NCBI RefSeq assembly: GCF_000988165.1
Contig: NW_020169402.1
Span: forward strand, 1-11,212
From: Vairimorpha ceranae
Lineage: Eukaryota > Microsporidia > Nosematidae
Direction: 5' to 3'
DNA: 11,212 nt
Shown here: positions 1-6,475 of the stretch, piece by piece
Layout: every line of letters begins with the position of its first letter
Position numbering within the stretch: position 1 is the first letter of the stretch
The notes under the pieces: model-generated
Told to the model about the DNA's origin: nothing
The model's database searches: none
The model's input: the letters and a program-made list of their open reading frames with translations, nothing else
Program-made: the position numbers and the translations under genes

Positions 1-1583
1 CTAACTGACGTGTTAGAACATCCTTTTAGCCACTTCCAGAAATCTCTGGAGCGATTACTTTTGTAAAGGTTTACACCTTTAAAGGCCCAGAGTTTGGCCC
101 GTTCTCGCCGAACTTTTACTCTGGTTTCCTCTACTTTTTTCTTGAGCATGGTATACATTTGTACATTAGCTTCAGATCTTTTAATTAGAACACGTTTAGT
201 GGCGTGTCTAAATCTTTTGTAGACATTGACATGTCTCCATCTTATTGGCATTCCTTTAGGTGCCTTGACTTTTTCGTATATCTTTGTAGATATGCAGACT
301 TCTTTTAGAACTCTTGGAAGTTCTTCTATTGTGAATATTTTACTATTCAGAAGATTACTTAATCTCTCTTCTACAAGAGGATTTTCCATCTTTTTTCTGT
401 TGTATGTAAAAGTGTCATCTGCTATTGGAGAAGGAAGAATGATTTTTCTTCTAAGTAGCAGATGATCTCCTACAGACCATCTTCGTGAGATTGTAATCTT
501 CTCACTATCTTGTATCAGTACTCTAAAAATTGTATCAATACGTCTTTTAGAGACACTACCATTACTCAGGATTCTAGTTCCTGAAACTCTGTTGTAATTG
601 ATTAGAGGATTTAATCCTCCAGCAACAAGCTTTTCTTTAAGAGTTGAATCTTTGACGTTCATATCTCCCATTACTATAATCTCCTTATAGCATCTTTTAT
701 TTTTCTCTACATTAAGTAGATTAATTACATTTACGAGAGTTAATTGCTTAAGCTCTCTTTCTTGTGGCACATAGACATTGATAACAAGTATCTTTGTCCA
801 TCCTGTACTTGTCTTGATTTCAACAACCGTTTGTAGGATGTTGTCATCATTACCTTTCTTAGAGCATCTTATTGCTCCTCCTTTTCTCACCAGTGTCATT
901 AACCCTGGCTTATTTTTACCTATGGCTGGTGTTTCCACCACCATATACTTTTCTAGTCTTCCAATACCCGTGGATTTCTTCCATGTTTCTTGTAGACATA
1001 AAACTGTTGGTTTCTCTACTTTCAAAAGGATCTCTAAGTCCTCCTTCTTCCCATAAAGATGATTGATATTAAGACTACAAAGTTTAGCATTGTTTATTGT
1101 CTTTATCCTGTTTTCCTGTCTATATACAGGCTTTTCTTTTAGCACATCAATGTTCATCTGTTTGAGAGCATTGATGACGTGGCTTTTGATACCTTTCTTG
1201 ACAGCAAGATAGGTAAATTTTGTATCGCCTCTGCGATGTCTTTTACTACTTACAATACAATCCTGGAGAACAGGGTCTATTCTTGTAAGTTGCTTTTGTA
1301 ACTCTGATACCTTGAGATGGCTTGCCATGGCCTTAATCAAGCAGAGTTTCTTTTGTAAGCTATAAAGCTTAAGCTTTTGTTTAAAATTAATCATGTAGAA
1401 TGATTTTAAGCCTTTGTATCCACGTGTAAATGGATATTTTTTTAATTTAGATTTTCGAAGTTTACACCTTCTACTAATACTAATACTTTTATTGCTTCTA
1501 AGAAGCTTAAATAAAGATGATTTAAAATTTCTTAGAGTAAATTTATAAAAATCAATATTTTTAATTTTATTTTCAGGGATCAT
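1..1583 (-). CDS. LINE ORF2, APE-type endonuclease part (3' part off window)
   Basis: Reading on the minus strand from the ATG at 1583-1581, 527 codons stay open to the window edge. Residues about 167-378 form an exonuclease/endonuclease/phosphatase (EEP, APE-like) domain. Its catalytic blocks appear in order: SLNINHL (N172), LCLQET (E199), VINVYVP (N269, Y271), VMGDMN (D307, N309), RRIDTIF (D350) and SVGDHLLL (D373, H374). In LINEs this domain nicks target DNA to prime reverse transcription. Only the Ser of the usual S-D-H block is replaced, by Gly, so the nuclease looks intact. The domain is preceded by an unusual leader of about 166 residues rich in Lys and Arg. After it, residues 450-520 are very basic and end in FWKWLKG, typical of the linker before the reverse transcriptase, which must lie left of the window. 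ORF2 starts 11 nt inside the end of ORF1 in another frame, which suggests coupled translation. The clade cannot be set without the RT. Confidence 0.92.
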   Translation of the reverse strand, partial: MIPENKIKNIDFYKFTLRNFKSSLFKLLRSNKSISISRRCKLRKSKLKKYPFTRGYKGLKSFYMINFKQKLKLYSLQKKLCLIKAMASHLKVSELQKQLTRIDPVLQDCIVSSKRHRRGDTKFTYLAVKKGIKSHVINALKQMNIDVLKEKPVYRQENRIKTINNAKLCSLNINHLYGKKEDLEILLKVEKPTVLCLQETWKKSTGIGRLEKYMVVETPAIGKNKPGLMTLVRKGGAIRCSKKGNDDNILQTVVEIKTSTGWTKILVINVYVPQERELKQLTLVNVINLLNVEKNKRCYKEIIVMGDMNVKDSTLKEKLVAGGLNPLINYNRVSGTRILSNGSVSKRRIDTIFRVLIQDSEKITISRRWSVGDHLLLRRKIILPSPIADDTFTYNRKKMENPLVEERLSNLLNSKIFTIEELPRVLKEVCISTKIYEKVKAPKGMPIRWRHVNVYKRFRHATKRVLIKRSEANVQMYTMLKKKVEETRVKVRRERAKLWAFKGVNLYKSNRSRDFWKWLKGCSNTSV

Positions 1584-3483
1584 ATTGTCCTCTGAACTCT
1601 TCTATAGCTTCATCATCTAAAGCAACCTTTTTAATTTTAACAGTATTAAGAGATCTTAATTCTTTTAAAATAACTTTTATAGATTTTTGTAAAGGCACAA
1701 AATTCTTCCAACTTTTTTGAATGTTAACTAAGTTGTTAACAATATCCTTGTAATTAAGAGCTATATAAGCTCTTATACCATTATCAGATGAAATTAGAGA
1801 TGCTTCTAAAGATATCTTAGTTATTTGGGACACCACCTTCTCAATAACATTGATCCTTGCTAGAAACACCTTGTTTCCACCAATATCTTTTATTAAAGGA
1901 ACATCAGATTCCTTGACCTTTAGAGCAGCTGCCCAAGCAGCTATATTATTGTGTTTTTCTCCCTCTGGGAGACCACCTATTATCACCAGTCGATATTTGT
2001 TCTCAACTGGTTTCTTGCCTTCAAGACAAATCTTAAAGAGCTCTTTTTCTGACAGTTTATCTGTCCACTTTTCCCCAGTTTTCTTAATTACTGGTTTTTT
2101 GTTGTTACTAGTCTTCTTCATAGAAGGGTTAATAAATTTTTTTATTTTAACATTTTTAAATGTTGACTCCTTTTTTGATCCTTTTTCAGAGATCACTTTC
2201 TTTAATTTGCGTAATATTACGCTTGCCCTAGTGATGTAATTGGGCTCTATTATTGCATCCTTAGGTTTATTAGCCTTAGGGTAGCTCTTGTTATCAGAGC
2301 GTTTCGACTCCTTTCTTTTATTAAACTTTGTAACTTTTCTAGACTCCTTTACAGGGTTTACTCTAGAAGCTACAGTTTCACCTTTTATTTCCACTTTAAT
2401 TGAGTTCTTATCCTTTACGGACGATACGTTGTCGTGGGTAACTTCCATTGGCTCTTCCAAGCCCTCCTTTATTGTACCCACAGCCATCCCTTCTTGGGAT
2501 CCTAATGGTGTACCGTCTTGTATGGAGCGTTTCGACTCCAGATTTTTATTAACATCCTCAGATACTATCTGAGGGTAGTTGCTTTTGTCGAGGCGTTTCG
2601 ACCTCTGCTGTCTTTTTGGCATCCCCAGTCTAGCTAGAGGATAGCTCATTTTATTAGAGTCATCAGATGACTCTTCCCTGTTATAGTCAAGGATCCAATC
2701 AGGCATTAAAGATGTATACCTGTTGTCATCCATGACCTCCGTTGGTATAGTCAGAAGACTATCTTTTGTGACCATTATTGGTCTTCCATAGCTTGCTATG
2801 ATCTTTGTCCATCCGTCTTCAGTTGTCTGTAATAGACGGATAGGTTTCTTTGGTTTCCTGCGTTTGCAGGAAGCTTTTGCTACCTTTGCAAGGAAAGCTC
2901 CTAGTGCCGAAGGTTTGGGTGCCCCTTGGCTATCTTTGTCAAACAATATAGTCTTCATATTGTTTTCTTTTGGTATCAATAACTCCGGTTGAGGAGTTTG
3001 AAAAACTTTTATTGCAGTTTCCTGCTTCACCTTGTCTAATGACTCGGTGTCCTTTTTGATGACCTCATCGTTATTATTGACTTGTTTGTTGAGATCATCT
3101 ATTTGTTTTTGAAGTAACTCATACTTCTCCTTTTGTGTACCCATCTCCTTCATACACAACTTAATGTGTGATTGTTGGTGCTTTATTAAGTCAATTAGGC
3201 TTAATGAGTACCTAGAAATATTGTATATTTCTTTGCTTTTCTTCTTATCTAATTGATAAAAAATTTTATTTGCTTTTTCAAACAAAACTTGAGTTTTGGA
3301 ATAGAAACTATCCAATTTTTTTTGGTCATGATACAGAGCATTACCAGTGCTTAGAGTATCATAACTACTTTTAATTCCTTCCAGTAAAGATGTTTTACTA
3401 TCTTTCTGTACTTTTGAGGCAGGTAAGTCCTCAGTAATTTCGCATCTCAGCGGAGCACATTTTTTATAATTGTCAGACCCCAT
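1573..3483 (-). CDS. LINE ORF1 protein (coiled-coil, basic, probable RNA-binding)
   Basis: This is a 636-residue open frame. I start it at the ATG at 3483-3481, the first ATG in the frame. The frame extends to a GTG at 3552, but that stretch lies antisense to the Merlin transposase and is not credible. LINE ORF1 proteins bind the element RNA and help form the retrotransposition particle. Residues about 101-158 have the heptad-like, charged look of a coiled coil. Residues 203-213 are a Lys/Arg cluster that could act as a nuclear signal. Residues about 260-470 are hydrophilic, probably disordered, and carry three SKR-type repeats. Residues 471-636 look folded (block YRLVIIGGLP near 497) and could hold an RNA-binding fold, but I do not recognise a named domain and see no CCHC zinc knuckle. 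The assignment rests mainly on its position just before an endonuclease ORF2, with an 11-nt overlap. The absence of stops over 1.9 kb suggests a fairly young copy. Confidence 0.8.
   Translation of the reverse strand: MGSDNYKKCAPLRCEITEDLPASKVQKDSKTSLLEGIKSSYDTLSTGNALYHDQKKLDSFYSKTQVLFEKANKIFYQLDKKKSKEIYNISRYSLSLIDLIKHQQSHIKLCMKEMGTQKEKYELLQKQIDDLNKQVNNNDEVIKKDTESLDKVKQETAIKVFQTPQPELLIPKENNMKTILFDKDSQGAPKPSALGAFLAKVAKASCKRRKPKKPIRLLQTTEDGWTKIIASYGRPIMVTKDSLLTIPTEVMDDNRYTSLMPDWILDYNREESSDDSNKMSYPLARLGMPKRQQRSKRLDKSNYPQIVSEDVNKNLESKRSIQDGTPLGSQEGMAVGTIKEGLEEPMEVTHDNVSSVKDKNSIKVEIKGETVASRVNPVKESRKVTKFNKRKESKRSDNKSYPKANKPKDAIIEPNYITRASVILRKLKKVISEKGSKKESTFKNVKIKKFINPSMKKTSNNKKPVIKKTGEKWTDKLSEKELFKICLEGKKPVENKYRLVIIGGLPEGEKHNNIAAWAAALKVKESDVPLIKDIGGNKVFLARINVIEKVVSQITKISLEASLISSDNGIRAYIALNYKDIVNNLVNIQKSWKNFVPLQKSIKVILKELRSLNTVKIKKVALDDEAIEEFRGQYDP
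2297..2605 (-). repeat. Three copies of a 15-16 nt repeat inside LINE ORF1
   Basis: The plus-strand sequence gagcgtttcgactcc occurs identically at 2297-2311 and 2525-2539. A close variant, gaggcgtttcgacctc, lies at 2590-2605. On the coding strand they give SKR-S-D, SKR-S-I and SKR-L-D. Two copies continue into a Ser/Asn/Lys-Tyr-Pro end, so the repeat is also a protein motif in the disordered middle of ORF1. The units are near-palindromic (GAG...CTC). Function is unknown; a phosphorylation or RNA-contact motif, or small tandem duplications later separated, are all possible. Confidence 0.6.
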
Positions 3484-3493
3484 TAATATTATA

Positions 3494-4255
3494 AAAAAAG
3501 AAATAAATTGTGTGAGATGTGATAACAGAATGAGGATTATGGTGGCTGCCACGTATATAGACGGGTATGCTTACAGATGCTCTTCTAAAGCATGCAGATC
3601 AAAGCCAAGCCTAAAGAAGGGGTCTAAAATGGCCTCCCTGAATATAGAATTTGTAAAAATTCTTGGGGGAATGTATTTCTGGGTATATGATTAAACCTAG
3701 CTCAGGCCATTGATTTCTGCGATTGTTCGAAGAACACTTACATTAAAATCAAAGATTTGATTTTGCAAGTAAGATCCGAACAAGAGCCAGAAATGCTTAA
3801 AATGGGTGGAGAAGGTATTGGGTGCAGTTTGACGAAACTGCTATCTGTAATGGGGAGTTAATACCCAACCCATCTAGTACTCTAGACAACAAACCCAACG
3901 TACAATGGTTAGTAGGGGGTGTAGGAGAGGGGAATTGTAGGAACTTTGTTCTAAAGCTTGTTCCTAACAGAAAAGTTTCGACTATACTGGAGATGTTCGA
4001 AGAACATGTTGTACCCGGATCTATCATTGTTACTGATAGTTATCTATCTTACCCCGAACCGTTGTTAAATTTGGATCTTGCCATGAAGTGGTAAACCACT
4101 CTGTTGGGTTTTTTAATACTCAAGGAGTACATACGAACCAAATTGAAAATCCGTGGTCTCATCTTAAGCATGCTTATAGAAAATGTGGCGGTATTAATAA
4201 AAGGAAAATGAGTTTTTTTCTAAATGAATGGAAATGGAGAAAAAAAAATATTTAA
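3494..4255 (+). pseudogene. Merlin / ISXO2-like (IS1595-type) transposase pseudogene
   Basis: Four blocks in successive frames together give most of a cut-and-paste DDE transposase. Block 1 (3494-3694) holds a Cys pair CVRC and a second pair CSSKAC, the N-terminal zinc ribbon of this family. Block 2 (about 3691-3820) is the helical linker. Block 3 (about 3819-4093) has FDET with the first catalytic Asp (3831-3833), a WLVGGV strand, and VTDSYLSY with the second Asp (4035-4037). Block 4 (about 4082-4255) has VNHS, then NQIENPWSHLKHAYR with the catalytic Glu (4145-4147), and ends at TAA 4253-4255. The frame changes lie near 3691, 3819 and 4082, and each fits loss of one base. The residues before the zinc ribbon, normally some tens of amino acids, are missing where the LINE abuts. 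The copy cannot make full-length transposase. The catalytic residues survive, so decay is moderate. No terminal inverted repeats were identified. Confidence 0.9.
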
Positions 4256-4427
4256 TATAGCGATAACAAGACGCTAAGGATGGCCTTTTATAAATAAATT
4301 TAAATGTTTAGGAACTAATTCTTTTTAACTACTAATCTTTTAAATAAACATTTTAATTTTCTGCAGTAGTGAGAGGGGGTGGAAAAATGGAGTAGCGCCG
4401 AGAAACGGATATAATTCTAAACACACT

Positions 4428-4442
4428 CGCGCTTAAAGCGCG
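4428..4442. repeat. Perfect 7-bp-arm palindrome, CG-rich
   Basis: The sequence cgcgcttaaagcgcg has perfect 7-bp arms about a single central base and stands out in AT-rich DNA. The flanks carry no U-tract or CTRR motif, so neither a terminator nor a Helitron end is indicated. It could be part of a decayed element terminus. Confidence 0.6.
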
Positions 4443-4487
4443 TGACAAAAAAATAAATGCTTAAATTGAATTTTTTATATATATCGA

Positions 4488-4518
4488 CTAGCTAATGCTA
4501 TCCCGTTTTAAACGGGAT
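4488..4518 (-). repeat. Hairpin plus CTAG: candidate Helitron 3' terminus
   Basis: Positions 4500-4518 form a perfect 9-bp-arm palindrome (atcccgttt, one central base, aaacgggat). Read on the minus strand, it is followed after 8 nt by CTAG (4491-4488) and then a T. Helitrons classically end in a short GC-rich hairpin, a spacer of roughly ten bases and CTRR, and insert between A and T. The order and flanking T fit; the 8-nt spacer is slightly short. No matching 5' TC end or Helitron coding was found to its right, so this may be a non-autonomous remnant or chance. Confidence 0.4.
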
Positions 4519-4799
4519 TATAAACACGGTGTATTCTCTTTTTCTCAACTTTTGTTATGTCTTTGGGCTTGTATGTATTGCTCAAAAGTATAAAATGCTC
4601 TCTTTATCAGTATTTAAATTATGCAATGTTCACCATTCTATGATTTAAATTATTTGATAAAATTAAAGAAAAATTTACAAAAATTTTGTGATGTGCTTAT
4701 AGAAAATAAATTAAAAATTAATGTTATTTTTTTTAATAAAAAATACAAAGAATTTTACAAATTTTAAAAAGGGGCTGGAAATTAAATTAAAAAATTCTT

Positions 4800-5865
4800 A
4801 ATCTTTTTATAATATACGTAGATAGATTTTATAATCTATAACTTATCTTGAATCTTCATTTCTTTTATAAATAAAAAATACGCGGCTATAAAATTCGGCG
4901 ACAACTTCAACTATAATTTTTTTGGCTAGCAACCCCACGTATTTCTCTTAATCCCTGTTCTTTGTATTTATTTAGAACTTGATAAACATTGGTTGTATAA
5001 TGATTAATTTTGTTTCGATTGTTAACTTTACTGATTTAATTTTAAAATTTTAAAACTTTTTGTTGTACTTTTCGTACTCGCAAATTAAGTGGTTAATTTC
5101 TAAATTTTTATCTTTTTTATATTCATTAATCACAATTTTTCATAAAATTAATTTTCTAGTTCATTATATTCCTCAGGTTAAAAATTTTCCTTCAATATTT
5201 CTATCCGTCTCCTCCTACTTCTAGACCATTATTCCTAAAATCTAGCACCATTTCGTTCGAAAGAGTAAATGTATTACTTAAAATAACATCTGTTGTAAAA
5301 TCATCAAAAACATGAATCATTACATAAAGTTATTTTTTAATGCCCCGACTTGTAAATCTGATGTTTACTGTTGCATTTAAAGACATTGCTTGGTTATTTG
5401 CTGTTAACACCTCGATTAATTACTTTTCTCTGATTTGTAATTGTTTTAGTTTTACTATTTTCCTTGAAAAAGTTTCTATAGCTCCAGTATCAATAATTAT
5501 TTTAATGTATAACTAATTACATTTCCATCTAGTTCTAAATCGAGTTTTTTAAATAGTTCTTCTATCATTATATAAGCGATGTCTTTGTTCCTCTTTTTCT
5601 TTTTTATTCTCCACCTCTCTTTTTAACTGTCCTGGCGAATGATTCTGTAAAGCCAGACAATTTTTTTGAATCGTGAGTATTATTTTTATGCCAAGTACAC
5701 TATCTATTGTTCACAATTTTTTCCCCACATTATATTTTTTGTTATAATTGCAGTTTCTAATATATTGTTCTAAAATTAAGTTTTCTTCTATATATCTTAG
5801 CATATCTTCTATATTTCAAATATTTACTACTACTATCTTTATTCTTGTGTTGAACGTTGATTTTT
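4800..5865 (-). pseudogene. Eroded Ty3/gypsy gag-pol relic (zinc knuckle, protease, RT start)
   Basis: No long frame survives, but minus-strand translation gives retrotransposon blocks in the right order. At 5752-5710 there is a broken CCHC zinc knuckle (CNYNKKYN then VGK), preceded by gag-like helix residues near 5816-5755. At 5491-5480 the aspartic protease signature IIDTGA appears, followed by VLTANNQ near 5410 and a VILSN block near 5290, with stops between. From about 5050 the N-terminal RT segment follows: YQVLNKYKEQGLREIRG, then in another frame FFIYKRNEDSR, a stop, and VIDYK (about 4890-4825), equivalent to the RT entry motif before the palm. The match ends at about 4800, so the rest of pol (YxDD, RNase H, integrase) is absent. 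Its protease and RT residues differ clearly from those of the plus-strand Ty3 copy, so it is a separate and older lineage. Exact ends are uncertain. Confidence 0.75.
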
Positions 5866-5879
5866 TTTAATAAAGTTCT

Positions 5880-6295
5880 TTTAATTTACGGTCATATTCT
5901 GCCCCAATAAGACAGTCTGCTTTAGTATATTGATCAATCAATTTTTTTGGCAAGTTATTAATGAGATGATCTTTATCATTATTAATTAGCACGTATCTCA
6001 CTAGATATAAATAAATAATTTTTTAAGTTCTACATCATAAAGCTTTTAAGCCAGACAATGTTCCTTCAATGGTATTTGTGCGAACTGCTGTGGCCAAATC
6101 TTTAAACTATTTGCTGTGATTAACAATTTTGTAAACATATTTATATTCACCTAAACTACCATAGTCTTTTCAACAATCATTGTAAATTGTTGCCACCTTT
6201 TTACCGAATTTCAAATTTTTAATTAAAGTCTAGACATAATACAGTACGCGTCAAAACGTTAAGACCAGCAAAAAAATTTACTTCTTCAATACAAT
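5880..6295 (-). pseudogene. Eroded second Merlin/ISXO2-like transposase, C-terminal half
   Basis: On the minus strand, TIYNDC carries a catalytic Asp at 6178-6176 in the usual T/N-D-x-W setting; the Trp position is now TGA. KDYGSLGEYKYVYKIVNHS follows, then after a TAG a block ending RTNTIEGTLSGLK, with the catalytic Glu at 6067-6065. Asp and Glu are 36 residues apart, the same spacing as in the plus-strand copy at 4035-4147. A weak upstream block EVNFFAGL (about 6285-6262), in another frame, resembles the strand before the second Asp. The tail LVRYVLINNDKDHLINNLP (about 5990-5935) fits the family's C-terminal helix. At least two in-frame stops and one frame change show that it is dead. NTIEGT here against NQIENP in the other copy indicates a different subfamily. 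The N-terminal half with the zinc ribbon and first Asp was not found. Its left edge lies against the Ty3 gag relic, on the same strand. Confidence 0.75.
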
Positions 6296-6401
6296 AAACG
6301 TAAAATAAGAAAGATAACAAACAAATCGGGTTTAAATAAAAATTTACATGGCTGTATTTATTTGGATTTTTTTCAATTATTATTGTAGGAATGGCTTCGG
6401 C

Positions 6402-6443
6402 ACATGTCAAAGATACCTTCATATCAAAAGATATCTGACATGT
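6402..6443. repeat. Inverted repeat just upstream of the Ty3 gag
   Basis: ACATGTCA at 6402-6409 is matched by TGACATGT at 6436-6443, and GATA/TATC extends the pairing inward with a two-base bulge. An inner repeat, ATATC...GATAT, sits in the loop. It lies between the second Merlin relic and the gag ATG. It could be a leader-RNA hairpin of the Ty3 element or a remnant of a terminal inverted repeat; nothing decides between these. Confidence 0.5.
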
Positions 6444-6456
6444 TGTGAGTTAAATA

Positions 6457-6475
6457 ATTTATAATAAATAAACCC
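6457..6475 (+). promoter_or_regulatory. AT-rich core with CCC directly before the gag ATG
   Basis: A TTTATAATAAATAAA stretch runs into AACCC and then the ATG at 6476. Microsporidian genes often carry a CCC/GGG-like motif just upstream of the start codon within AT-rich DNA. The match is suggestive, but the surroundings are AT-rich anyway. No clear LTR boundary or primer-binding site was recognised between 6296 and 6475. Confidence 0.3.

Larger units (their letters stand above)
1..3490 (-). mobile_element. Non-LTR retrotransposon (LINE), 5' end inside window
   Basis: ORF1 plus endonuclease-type ORF2 define an APE-class non-LTR element on the minus strand. Its 5' end must lie between the ORF1 ATG (3483) and the start of recognisable Merlin transposase coding on the other strand (about 3494). 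That leaves almost no 5' untranslated region. Either the copy is 5'-truncated close to the ATG or the family has a very short leader. The RT, the 3' tail and one target-site duplication lie outside the window on the left. Confidence 0.85.
4256..4800. other. AT-rich non-coding stretch between elements
   Basis: About 545 bases carry no supported gene. The sequence is strongly AT-rich apart from a GC-richer island at about 4367-4445 (a G-rich run, then a CG-rich hairpin) and the hairpin at 4500-4518. A 48-codon ATG frame at 4621-4767 has a Lys/Asn/Phe composition expected by chance in such DNA. The stretch may hold remains of transposon ends; the hairpins are listed separately. Confidence 0.6.

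Noticed and set aside
226..1066. Plus-strand open frames of 64-92 codons opposite the LINE endonuclease
   Set aside because: They are antisense to a continuous minus-strand frame carrying every EEP catalytic motif and show no domain of their own.
1850..2992. Plus-strand frames of 64-129 codons, some hydrophobic
   Set aside because: They lie opposite LINE ORF1; the hydrophobic look is the complement of Lys-rich codons.
3484..3552. Upstream extension of ORF1 to a GTG with a hydrophobic, signal-like N-terminus
   Set aside because: There is no ATG in this extension, and it is antisense to the Merlin zinc ribbon.
4428..4518. Two hairpins as a CRISPR-like array or bacterial terminators
   Set aside because: The two palindromes differ in sequence, there is no repeat-spacer pattern, and the context is eukaryotic transposons.
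4621..4767. 48-codon ATG frame rich in Lys, Asn and Phe
   Set aside because: Composition is that of random AT-rich DNA, with no motif or context.
6219..6422. 67-codon minus-strand frame as an independent gene
   Set aside because: Only its last part resembles Merlin transposase; the rest shows no homology I can recognise.
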